Of a DNA stretch of 7,820 bases, positions 1 through 6,688 are shown piece after piece. Each line of letters starts with the position of its first letter. The first letter of the stretch is position 1. The translations under genes were made by a program, and so were the position numbers. Source of the stretch: an uncultured Ruminococcus sp. (lineage in GTDB: Bacteria > Bacillota > Clostridia > Oscillospirales > Acutalibacteraceae). The DNA lies in the NCBI GenBank assembly GCA_902766585.1, contig CACXDV010000058.1, forward strand, positions 1-7,820. Direction: 5' to 3'. The notes below the pieces were generated by a model, which saw only the letters and a list, made by a program, of their open reading frames with translations, had not been told where the DNA came from and searched no databases.

Positions 1-413
1 ACAAGCTCAGACAAAAGATTCAGTATTTCAGGAGGAAGGCAGTCTGGTCTTGTGGCAATATCAAGAACAGCTATATCATCACGCTTTATTACAGGCATAA
101 AAAGCTCCCTCAGATATTCAGGTGAAGCATAAGTATTTGTAAATGCCTGAAAATACGCAATATATCTATGTCCGGAATACTTTTCAGAAACAAGAGATTT
201 TGCATATTCTATCTGTTTTTCTACAGAAATATTTCTTGGCGCAGCAAAATCTCCCGATCCTTCACCGCTGCAAAAAATACATCCGCCGTATGATACTCTT
301 CCATCTCGATTAGGACAGGTCATACCACCGTCAAGTGACAGCTTATAAAGCTTTTCGCCAAATTCTTTTTTCAGATAATGATCCAATGAATGATATCTTC
401 TCTGACTCCACAT
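1..413 (-). CDS. TIGR01212 family radical SAM protein (YhcC/YtqA-like), N-terminal part
   Basis: This is the first 137 codons of a gene that runs off the left edge. It encodes a radical SAM enzyme of the group that holds E. coli YhcC and B. subtilis YtqA, for which I know no firmly established reaction. The cluster motif is visible as CPNRDG followed by GGCIFC: Cys33, Cys45 and Cys48, a C-X11-C-X2-C spacing typical of this Elp3-like subfamily rather than CX3CX2C. The family phrases YFQAFTNTYA (about residues 87-96) and ATRPDCLP follow. The start at 413 has GGAGG at 419-423. An in-frame ATG at 425 lacks a ribosome binding site and would place that GGAGG inside the gene. The gene lies 68 bases after rubredoxin, with a strong hairpin between, and I see no good promoter of its own, so it may depend on read-through. 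The family call is firm; the function is unknown. Confidence 0.9.
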   Translation of the reverse strand, partial: MWSQRRYHSLDHYLKKEFGEKLYKLSLDGGMTCPNRDGRVSYGGCIFCSGEGSGDFAAPRNISVEKQIEYAKSLVSEKYSGHRYIAYFQAFTNTYASPEYLRELFMPVIKRDDIAVLDIATRPDCLPPEILNLLSEL

Positions 414-435
414 ATCGTCCTCCATTAATAGAAGC

Positions 436-462
436 TGCCGTGACAATATCATTGTCACGGCA
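436..462 (-). repeat. Perfect 12-bp inverted repeat (hairpin) between rubredoxin and radical SAM gene
   Basis: TGCCGTGACAAT and its exact complement are separated by three bases. In the minus-strand transcript this forms a strong hairpin 20 bases after the rubredoxin stop and shortly before the radical SAM ribosome binding site. The bases that follow on the minus strand (GCTTCTATT) are not a proper T run, so a classical rho-independent terminator is doubtful. It could be a partial terminator, an RNA-stabilising 3' hairpin, or a protein-binding palindrome. Confidence 0.7.
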
Positions 463-481
463 AAATAATTTTTTGTTATTC

Positions 482-637
482 TTACTCTGCTGAAAAGTCA
501 TCCTTGCCAACACCGCACAGAGGACATGTCCAATCCTCGGGAAGATTTTCAAAAGCTGTGCCGGGCTCGATGCCGTTATCGGGATCACCTTTTTCCGGCT
601 CGTAAACATAACCGCATACATTACATACATAGTTCAT
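482..637 (-). CDS. Rubredoxin
   Basis: This is a 51-residue one-iron electron carrier, the usual length for the family. The iron is held by four cysteines in two knuckles, both complete: Cys5-N-V-Cys8-GYVY near the start and Cys38-P-L-Cys41-G near the end. The conserved PEDW before the second knuckle and the final KDDF are also present. It is cytoplasmic. In anaerobes rubredoxin passes electrons to oxygen- and peroxide-detoxifying proteins such as rubrerythrin or flavodiiron protein, but no such partner is in this window. The start is fixed by AGGAGG at 646-651, eight bases before the ATG, and a consensus promoter lies just upstream. The gene stands 77 bases after the restored end of the GGDEF gene and is probably expressed on its own, perhaps with read-through into the radical SAM gene. 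Confidence 0.97.
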   Translation of the reverse strand: MNYVCNVCGYVYEPEKGDPDNGIEPGTAFENLPEDWTCPLCGVGKDDFSAE

Positions 638-670
638 AGGGAGTACCTCCTGAAATTATTTGTTATAACA

Positions 671-699
671 ACTATACTATATTTCAGAGTATTTGTCAA
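671..699 (-). promoter_or_regulatory. Sigma-A promoter of rubredoxin
   Basis: On the minus strand TTGACA (694-699) and TATAGT (671-676) are separated by exactly 17 bases, giving a perfect -35 and a one-mismatch -10. Transcription would start near 664, leaving a leader of about 27 bases that carries AGGAGG. The promoter sits directly behind the restored stop codon of the GGDEF gene at 714. Confidence 0.85.
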
Positions 700-754
700 T
701 TAATTTTATAAAACTATCCCTGTGATTTTTTCATAGCCTTTTTTCTGTTATACA

Positions 755-759
755 TTTTT
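755..759 (-). other. Second frameshift site in the GGDEF gene (A5 run)
   Basis: The frame as read ends ADEKCITEKRL and a stop at 731. Adding one A to this run gives ADEKMYNRKKAMKKSQG and a stop at 714. The second version matches the usual end of GGDEF domains (ADxxMYxxK). The break removes only the last few conserved residues, so on its own it would be milder than the first. Confidence 0.8.
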
Positions 760-2132
760 CATCAGCTTCCTTGATACCCTTTTCAGATTCAAGAGGATTC
801 GCTGGATCGTTTATATAATATCCGTAAGCAACCCTGACTTCAAACGGAAGCAGTTTCTCATCATTTGCTCTCTTAATTTCTCTGTCAAATAATTCTATAC
901 AGCTTTTTATATCTTCCTCGGAAGCACTGATAAAACCGGCAACAAATTCATCTCCTCCGTAGCGTCCGCAGAAACCATCATTATCATCAAATGAGGAGCT
1001 TATTGCTTCAGCCACTACTGTGATAAGCTTATCTCCTGTTTCATGTCCGTATATATCATTTGCTTTTTTTAATTCATTTACATCAAAAAATACTATGCCG
1101 TATTGATCAGAAGGACGCAGATTATTAAGAAATTCAATTACTGCCGTCCTGTTCGCAATACCGGTCATTCCATCTGTATATGCGACACGCTCAAGCTTTT
1201 TCTGTCTTGTCAGTTCATAAGATATTTTTGTATAATAACCGTAAAACAGTGAAAAAACAAAAATCATGATCCCGAACACAGTCAAGGAAGTTGAGAACAT
1301 CTGGCGGAAAATGTAAAATGTATCCTTTAGCTCATATCTTACTACCTCAATAGCCATTACTGCAACTGAACATATTGTTCCTATCTTTATTATCATTTCA
1401 CTTTTGGTCTGCTTTTCCCTGTTGAATATTAGTACCGCAACAGTAATGATCAGTCCGATGAATATAAGTATCCTTTCAATATGTGTAAAATGATAATATC
1501 TCATAGGTGTAGTATAATTCAGTGATACAACCATGAGGAATATAAATCCGTAGGTTATCGACATAAAAACATACAGGAGCTTGTATTTTTGATTAAATTC
1601 CAACGAAAGAAAGGCACAGAACCATACAGGCATCAAAAACATCGCTATATATTCTAATGTAGAACACAAAATCGGATTGTTTATAAACAAATACAGAATA
1701 TTATTGTTTCCAAGAACCCATATACCCGTTGATATGAAGAAAATAAAAAGGTACAATCCCTCTCTTACAAGCTCATTGAAACCGCCGAACACGAGCATCA
1801 GCATCATTGCTATAAAAGAAACTGCAACAAGCGATAAGCAGAATACAAAATCTGTTTCATGATTTATAAGTACATACCTGAGCGCATATGTGGTTGGCAT
1901 AATTCTGACATTTTCAAGCTTTGTAAGACTTCCGCCCAATGGAACAATACAGCGTATGTCGATTTCCTTGCCGAACATCTCATCGGCAATCGGCACTGTT
2001 ATCAGAGTATTTCCCAATCGTCCGGATGATTTATCCGCTTCCTTGCCGTATTCATAAATCAATTTATCTTCAGAATAGATCTCTATTCTGCAATTATAGA
2101 CAACAGCGCAAAGAGTATTATCGTCAAAAGGC

Positions 2133-2138
2133 TTTTTT
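2133..2138 (-). other. First frameshift site in the GGDEF gene (A6 run)
   Basis: The upstream frame reads FTIRLPEK and then runs out of family-like sequence, with a stop at 2083. The downstream frame resumes with KPFDDNTLCAVVYN. Adding one A, or a -1 slip on the AAA codon, joins them as LPEKKPFDDNTLC without loss. The run is short for efficient polymerase slippage, and the preceding GAA codon re-pairs poorly in the -1 frame, so programmed frameshifting is possible but not favoured. Confidence 0.8.
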
Positions 2139-2427
2139 CCGGAAGACGGATAGTGAAATCTACAACATCTCCCCCACACGCTTCCGGTATATAATTTGAC
2201 GTATAGCTTTCTATACTGCCGTTTGCACGGTGTATAATTGAAAAAATCCTGCTATCAAGAGAATTCTCATTGTATTTATCAAGATTGCAAAAATACCGGA
2301 ATCCTATTCCAAGAATCAAAAAAACAGCAATAATATCAAGTAATATAAACACCATTTTTTTATTTCTTTTTTCGGACGAATCCAAAATCTCACCCCCAAT
2401 TGGGTTAAATAGTTATCACATACTTAT

Positions 2428-2456
2428 ATATTATCACATTATTTTACATTTTTCAA
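2428..2456 (-). promoter_or_regulatory. Sigma-A promoter of the GGDEF gene
   Basis: TTGAAA (2451-2456) and TAATAT (2428-2433) are separated by 17 bases on the minus strand. The predicted start near 2421 leaves a leader of about 36 bases. That leader contains the palindrome CCCAATTGGG (2395-2404), which runs into the G-rich ribosome binding site. Its presence suggests the broken gene may still be transcribed. Confidence 0.7.
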
Positions 2457-2519
2457 TATATTATACAGTTTTTTTGTAAAACTAATTAAATATACATACA
2501 TTTTGTATGATAGAAAATA

Positions 2520-3269
2520 TTACTTGTGAATATCATTATAATCATAGAACATTTCATCAAGCAATTTATCATAGGCTTCCGTTTTTCCGAACGCAGCCTT
2601 TATCAGCGCTCCTATATTTCTGAAGGCAAGCCGGAAATAAAGCCAGTCACCCATTTCATCAAATTTTCGTGTAGAATTTATCAGGTAATTTTTCCTGAGA
2701 TGAGTATACCTTTTTCCGACAGACCTGCCGTATTTTTTAAGAAGCTTTGCAGTTGCCGCATCCTCCATAGCCTTCTTTTCTGCAAAACCTCCTATTGCAT
2801 CAAAAGCTGACCTTTCAGCCCAAAAGATACCGCAGTACAGCCCTGTGACCGCAAAACCGGCGCGGCACAATATGTCATTCAGCCACAAGGGGAATGAATA
2901 TCTTTCAAATCTCATAGGCGCGCCTCCGCCGATATACCTTCCTGCAGCAAGAAGCTCGCATATTTCCTTTAGTGTACCCTTCGTCATTCGGTTATCACAA
3001 TCTATAGTTACGATAATTCTGCCCCTTGAATTTCTTATTCCTTCATTTCTGACTTTTGCAATACATCTGTCATTATTTAATAATACCCTTGCACCATTTT
3101 CTAAAGCAAGTCTTTCTGTATTATCAGTACAGCGATTACAGACAATGATTATCTCAACCTCTGCTTTTGAATAATCCGCTGCCGATTTAATAGATCTTAT
3201 ACATCTTACAACATATTTTTCCTCATTGTGCGCAGGTACGATAACAGAAATATCAATTTTATCTGACAT
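2520..3269 (-). CDS. Family 2 glycosyltransferase, last gene of the ABC exporter operon
   Basis: This is a 249-residue soluble GT-A enzyme that would move a sugar from a nucleotide-sugar donor to an unknown acceptor. The GT2 fold shows the opening strand ISVIVPAHNEE (residues 7-17), IIIVCNRCTDNT (40-51), the metal-binding DxD as Asp90-Cys-Asp92, and a GGF-x5-MED stretch whose Glu169-Asp170 fits the catalytic-base position. I see no clear membrane segment, and the length suits a single catalytic domain. The ATG at 3269 is preceded by GGCGGTGATC, one mismatch from the ideal ribosome binding sequence and close to the start. The gene follows the second permease by 33 bases with no promoter or terminator visible between, so it is most likely co-transcribed with the transporter. 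No strong terminator follows; there is only a weak AT-rich hairpin at 2495-2509. Donor and acceptor cannot be told from the sequence. Confidence 0.9.
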   Translation of the reverse strand: MSDKIDISVIVPAHNEEKYVVRCIRSIKSAADYSKAEVEIIIVCNRCTDNTERLALENGARVLLNNDRCIAKVRNEGIRNSRGRIIVTIDCDNRMTKGTLKEICELLAAGRYIGGGAPMRFERYSFPLWLNDILCRAGFAVTGLYCGIFWAERSAFDAIGGFAEKKAMEDAATAKLLKKYGRSVGKRYTHLRKNYLINSTRKFDEMGDWLYFRLAFRNIGALIKAAFGKTEAYDKLLDEMFYDYNDIHK

Positions 3270-3302
3270 AGGATCACCGCCGAAAATATGAATTATTTAT
3301 TA

Positions 3303-4448
3303 TTACGCTATTTTTCTTTTCCTTCCGGAAACTATTATTCCGACTATCGCAAATACAAGAGTAAAGCCTCCCATTACCAAAAAGTTTATCAGCAAAGATC
3401 TTACATCTCCCGATAAATGCTCACTGGTTCCGATAAGCTCATTATTCTGTATATACCAATAGGTCGGCATTACTCTGGCTATACTCAGAACCCACGAAGG
3501 AAGAAACTCAGCAGGTACAAATACTCCGCACAAAAAGCTGAAACCAAGAGTGAGAACATTTACAATACCCGTAATAGCATTTTTCTTAAATAGCAGACAG
3601 CTAAGCATATAGGCAAGAGCCAATGCTGAAAGTGTAAATACAAAAGCATTGAGCATAAACGCTGCCCCTCTGAGGGATATCATACTTTTTCCGACCATTA
3701 TAAGACTCAGAAGCATAAAGAATACCCATACGGCAAAGGCATAAGAAAAGCTCGATAAAAACAGATCAAAGCCGTACTTTTTATAATTCATGCTGCTTAC
3801 TATCGTTCTTTTTCTTACAGACAATTCATTGAAGCTCGACAGTACAAGGCAAACGATAAAGAGTATACATGACATCATACTGTATGCTGCAAAATTAAAA
3901 TACGTCTTTGATTTGCTCATTACAGAAGTATCAAGCTTAGTTGTAATATTGACCTCAGCTTTTTTATTCGGTGATGAATTAATGGTTTCAATAAGCTTGG
4001 ATTCATCCTGAATACGTTTAGCACAGGAATTCTGTATTCTGAGATATTGGGATATTATCATTTCCGAAAATGCAGCAAAATCATTTCCGCAGGTTCTGAT
4101 TTCCACCTCAGGAGTATTGCCTGAAATTACACATTTTCCGAAATTTTCCGGTATTGTTACAATACAGGTAATATCTCTGTAAAAAAGCGCATCCGCTATA
4201 TCCTCATCAGAACCATGGATATCAACTATATTCGTATTTTCACGAAGATATTTTTCAAAATTCTTTGACAAAGCAGATCCCTGATCATTGTTTATTATCA
4301 TAATATCAGGCTTTTCACTGATGAACCCTGTCGGGCCGTTATCGGTCTGCATATTGGCAGCGGCAAAAACAATTACTATCAGAGTATAGATAATAATAGT
4401 AATAATATTCTTCTTAACTACCTTTAAAAAAGCATTAAATACTGTCAT
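3303..4448 (-). CDS. ABC-2 type permease, second membrane subunit of the exporter
   Basis: This is a 381-residue permease of the ABC2_membrane_3 kind. It has one membrane segment near residues 14-32, an outside domain of about 150 residues, and then about five membrane segments. The family's hallmark before the last segment is clear: CGVFVPAEFLP, then MPTYWYIQ. It ends in a basic cytoplasmic tail, GRKRKIA. The reading frame is open from an ATG at 4469, but that start has no ribosome binding site and the AGGAGG at 4456-4461 would lie inside it. The ATG at 4448 has that site seven bases upstream and is chosen here. It overlaps the end of the first permease by 14 bases, which suggests translational coupling. 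The two permeases differ in sequence but share topology, as expected for a heterodimeric channel (LnrM/LnrN or SagH/SagI layout). The substrate is unknown. Confidence 0.9.
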   Translation of the reverse strand: MTVFNAFLKVVKKNIITIIIYTLIVIVFAAANMQTDNGPTGFISEKPDIMIINNDQGSALSKNFEKYLRENTNIVDIHGSDEDIADALFYRDITCIVTIPENFGKCVISGNTPEVEIRTCGNDFAAFSEMIISQYLRIQNSCAKRIQDESKLIETINSSPNKKAEVNITTKLDTSVMSKSKTYFNFAAYSMMSCILFIVCLVLSSFNELSVRKRTIVSSMNYKKYGFDLFLSSFSYAFAVWVFFMLLSLIMVGKSMISLRGAAFMLNAFVFTLSALALAYMLSCLLFKKNAITGIVNVLTLGFSFLCGVFVPAEFLPSWVLSIARVMPTYWYIQNNELIGTSEHLSGDVRSLLINFLVMGGFTLVFAIVGIIVSGRKRKIA

Positions 4449-5607
4449 ACGTCTGCCTCCTGAGTCCATTTATTGAGATCAGCAATACGATCAGCGAAAA
4501 AACAGCAAGACTTATCACATCAAACCAGAATCGCTCATAGCTGTTATAATAATAAAGTGCATATAATCCGTCCGTTATCATTGCTACAGGATTTATCTTA
4601 TTCAGTATCGGGACATTTTTATCAACTATATTTTTCATCATTACGCCCATCATTCCGGCAAAAAAGCATCCTGCCATAATAACTCCTACAAGTCCGGTGA
4701 ATTTGGCATTTTCCCCTGCCTTAACCATAACGGATACGGCTGTTCCCACAGAAAGACCGGCTATTGAGCCTGCAAGAGATAACAGAATTATCTTCGGAAG
4801 CTCATTTCCGAAGTCTGCGCGGACATAGAAAATCAGAACAAGATACAATAAAATCAATCCTGCGATCTGTACCACAAAGGAAGCCAGCAATGACGGTAAT
4901 ACTATTCTGCTTTTCTTAGCTGAGCTTACAGCACTTCTCTTTCCCACCGCGCTTACATTTGCCAATCTGTAATTCATCAGTGTCATTGATAAAAGACCGC
5001 TGTACATACAAGCCATTGCAATAAGAGAATAATATTCTATCATTATATAACTCATATTGGATGTTGATACGTTATTTATATTTGCGTCACTGCTCAATAC
5101 ATCCTGAGCTATATCTGTAAATTCTTTTTCATAATCAATTTTATTTCCGGATGAAATATTCTTTCTGATATCCTCAAAACCAAGCTTCATAACAAGATCG
5201 CCTGTTGACTTTATCTCATTGACAACATAGCATAGAACAGTTTCTCTCAATCCGTTTGAATTTACAGTTACAACAGGCTCGTTTTTTACTATACGGAAGA
5301 TTCCTGTGACCTTTTTTTCGGACAAAAGCTCATCTGCTCCCTTTTCATCAGTATATGTGATATTGAATAACCTTTCATCACCTTCGCCAAGCGACTTAAG
5401 GGAATTTTTATAGATCAGACTGCTGTTAAAGCTGTTATCATCAACTACAGCAATATCAATAGCCTCAAGCGTCTCTGAATTTTCAATATTTGAAAAAGCC
5501 ATATTGAAAAGAACTGCCATTATTATCGGAAATGCAAGTGTCCAGAAAACAAGCTGGCGGTTCTTTAACAGAAGCTTAATGGAATATTTGAAATTGTGAA
5601 TAAACAT
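4435..5607 (-). CDS. ABC-2 type permease, first membrane subunit of the exporter
   Basis: This 390-residue permease has the ABC2_membrane_3 layout: one membrane segment at about residues 19-38 (FWTLAFPIIMAVLFNMAF), an outside domain of about 150 residues, and five further membrane segments in the second half. The conserved stretch FFAGMMG, then KINPVAMITDGLYALYYY, matches the ABC-2 signature region. The ATG at 5607 shares one base with the stop codon of the ATPase gene (TGATG), so translation is probably coupled. AGGAG at 5619-5623 lies a slightly long 11 bases upstream. The gene's end overlaps the start of the second permease by 14 bases. The protein should pair with that permease in the cytoplasmic membrane and be powered by the ATPase. 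The long outside domain is common in drug and peptide exporters of this class, but it does not identify a substrate. Confidence 0.92.
   Translation of the reverse strand: MFIHNFKYSIKLLLKNRQLVFWTLAFPIIMAVLFNMAFSNIENSETLEAIDIAVVDDNSFNSSLIYKNSLKSLGEGDERLFNITYTDEKGADELLSEKKVTGIFRIVKNEPVVTVNSNGLRETVLCYVVNEIKSTGDLVMKLGFEDIRKNISSGNKIDYEKEFTDIAQDVLSSDANINNVSTSNMSYIMIEYYSLIAMACMYSGLLSMTLMNYRLANVSAVGKRSAVSSAKKSRIVLPSLLASFVVQIAGLILLYLVLIFYVRADFGNELPKIILLSLAGSIAGLSVGTAVSVMVKAGENAKFTGLVGVIMAGCFFAGMMGVMMKNIVDKNVPILNKINPVAMITDGLYALYYYNSYERFWFDVISLAVFSLIVLLISINGLRRQTYDSI
4456..4461 (-). promoter_or_regulatory. Ribosome binding site that sets the start of the second permease
   Basis: AGGAGG lies seven bases before the ATG at 4448. 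The upstream in-frame ATG at 4469 would put this site inside the coding region and has no comparable site of its own, so the shorter start is preferred. Confidence 0.85.
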
Positions 5608-6548
5608 CAGTCTCTCAGCTCCTTGCCCGTCAACTCAAGAAATACGTCATTTAATGTCGGACGCTCGGAATACAGCTTTTTATAATGATAATCATTATCG
5701 CGTAAAAAATCTATCATCCTCGTCATATTATCTCTGCCCCCGCCGTATGATACGATCAGATTTGTTCCGTCATATACCGCATCCGTCGCATATTTGAGCT
5801 TCTTTGCCTTTTCTATTCCGTCATCAGAAAGAGAATGAATCTCAACAGATATCTTTTCCTCGATATTTGCAAGCTTTTTCAGGCTGTCTGAGGTTCCCTC
5901 TGCTATGATCCTTCCTTTATCTATAATAATTATCCTGTCGCAAATCTGCTCAACCTCTTCCATATAATGAGTAGTATACAGTATTGTTGCTCCGTTTTCA
6001 CGAAGCTTTTTTATACCCTCAAGTATATGATTTCTGCTTTGAGGATCCACAGCAACTGTCGGCTCATCAAGAAATATCAGCTTTGGCTTGTGTGCAATAC
6101 CGCACGCGATATTCAGCCTTCTGAGCAGACCGCCGGAAAGCTGTTTAGGATAGAATTTTTTGTAATAACTTATTCCGACAAGCTCTATAGCATCGTCAAC
6201 ATATTCTTTGCGCTGTTTTTTATCTCTGATATATAACCCACAGAAATAGTCGATATTATCATATACGGTAAGCTCCTCAAAGACTGCTACCTCCTGGAAA
6301 ATTACACCGATATCCCTTTTTATATCATAGGCATCAGGTTTCATTTCCTTTCCGAATATTTTTATACTTCCGCTGCTGTATTTCAACAGTGATAGTATGG
6401 AATTAATGGTGGTAGATTTTCCGCTTCCGTTAGGTCCCAGCAAACCAAGAATTTCCTTTTCATATACGTCAAAGGAAAGATCATCTACCGCTTTTAAGTC
6501 TTTGTATTCCTTTGTCAGACCTCTGACCTCGATCACTTTTTCAGGCAT
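5607..6548 (-). CDS. ABC transporter ATP-binding protein (LnrL/SagG-like exporter ATPase)
   Basis: This is the 313-residue motor subunit of the exporter whose two permeases follow directly. All ATPase motifs are present: Walker A GPNGSGKST (38-46), Q-loop Gln85 in IGVIFQE, signature LSGG (137-140), Walker B LIFLDEP with Asp161 and Glu162, D-loop VAVDPQSR (165-172) and switch His194 in YTTHYMEE. The DEPTVxxDPQSR form resembles the LnrL group of multidrug ATPases. The C-terminal third is the accessory domain usual in this class, ending in the typical PTLNDVFLELTGKELRD. A longer start at 6566 is open, but AGGAG at 6557-6561 fits the ATG at 6548, so that one is used. The stop overlaps the next gene by one base. 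It is the first gene of the operon and has promoters just upstream. The substrate could be a lipophilic drug, a peptide or a lipid. Confidence 0.95.
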   Translation of the reverse strand: MPEKVIEVRGLTKEYKDLKAVDDLSFDVYEKEILGLLGPNGSGKSTTINSILSLLKYSSGSIKIFGKEMKPDAYDIKRDIGVIFQEVAVFEELTVYDNIDYFCGLYIRDKKQRKEYVDDAIELVGISYYKKFYPKQLSGGLLRRLNIACGIAHKPKLIFLDEPTVAVDPQSRNHILEGIKKLRENGATILYTTHYMEEVEQICDRIIIIDKGRIIAEGTSDSLKKLANIEEKISVEIHSLSDDGIEKAKKLKYATDAVYDGTNLIVSYGGGRDNMTRMIDFLRDNDYHYKKLYSERPTLNDVFLELTGKELRD

Positions 6549-6556
6549 AATCAATT

Positions 6557-6561
6557 CTCCT
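6557..6561 (-). promoter_or_regulatory. Ribosome binding site that sets the start of the ABC ATPase
   Basis: AGGAG lies eight bases before the ATG at 6548. The earlier in-frame ATG at 6566 has no purine-rich site upstream, and the six extra residues it adds (MIGELI) fall before the usual start of ABC ATPases. Confidence 0.8.
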
Positions 6562-6606
6562 ATCATCAGATAATAATTGTATCGGATTTATCAATCATAA
6601 AAATCA

Positions 6607-6646
6607 ATTATAATATAATTCTATCACCTTTTAAAGTTCTTTTCAA
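6607..6646 (-). promoter_or_regulatory. Two overlapping sigma-A promoters of the ABC exporter operon
   Basis: One candidate is TTGAAA (6641-6646), 17 bases, TAGAAT (6618-6623). A second is TTTAAA (6630-6635), 17 bases, TATAAT (6607-6612). Both point into the ATPase gene and lie immediately after the terminator of the kinase gene, so the operon starts here. The sequence does not decide whether one or both are used. The leader would be about 50-65 bases. I saw no clear operator or riboswitch fold in it. Confidence 0.7.
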
Positions 6647-6647
6647 C

Positions 6648-6677
6648 AAAAAAAGCTGTCGGAAAACTCCGACAGCC
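6648..6677 (-). terminator. Rho-independent terminator of the tyrosine kinase gene
   Basis: On the minus strand GCTGTCGGA and TCCGACAGC form a 9-bp stem with a four-base loop, followed directly by a run of seven T. It begins 12 bases after the kinase stop codon and separates that gene from the ABC operon. Confidence 0.95.
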
Positions 6678-6688
6678 AAACAAATATA

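Larger units (their letters stand above)
714..2385 (-). pseudogene. Membrane GGDEF protein (putative diguanylate cyclase), broken by two single-base frameshifts
   Basis: An intact version would be a 557-residue membrane sensor making cyclic di-GMP. The N-terminal part (2385 to about 2138) has one membrane segment (residues 11-30) and starts an extracytoplasmic domain. It then loses frame in an A6 run at 2133-2138. The next frame, open from a GTG at 2179 to a stop at 731, continues that domain, then about seven to eight membrane segments and a GGDEF domain with TDGMTGIANR, FFDVNELKKAND and an intact GGDEF motif. The inhibitory RxxD site is absent (DDND instead). Near the end an A5 run at 755-759 again lacks one base. 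With one A added, the normal family ending ADEKMYNRKKAMKK appears and stops at 714. Adding two bases to 1672 gives exactly 558 codons. The start is TTG 2385, preceded by GGGGGTGAG. The gene has its own promoter. Recent decay or homopolymer sequencing error are the main explanations. Confidence 0.85.

Noticed and set aside
343..630. A 95-codon minus-strand open frame across the rubredoxin region
   Set aside because: It is out of frame with rubredoxin and crosses the hairpin and the radical SAM start. It has no ribosome binding site and no family features.
2495..2509. Hairpin CATACA-TTT-TGTATG after the glycosyltransferase as a terminator
   Set aside because: The stem is only six AT-rich pairs with no clean T run after it on the minus strand, so it is too weak to call.
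2845..3174. Plus-strand open frames opposite the glycosyltransferase, permeases and GGDEF gene
   Set aside because: They are antisense shadows of well-supported minus-strand genes, with no ribosome binding sites or recognisable domains.
4449..4469. Longer start for the second permease (adds MDSGGRR)
   Set aside because: There is no ribosome binding site upstream, and the strong AGGAGG would lie inside the coding sequence.
6549..6566. Longer start for the ABC ATPase (adds MIGELI)
   Set aside because: There is no purine-rich site upstream, and the good AGGAG serves the later ATG at 6548.
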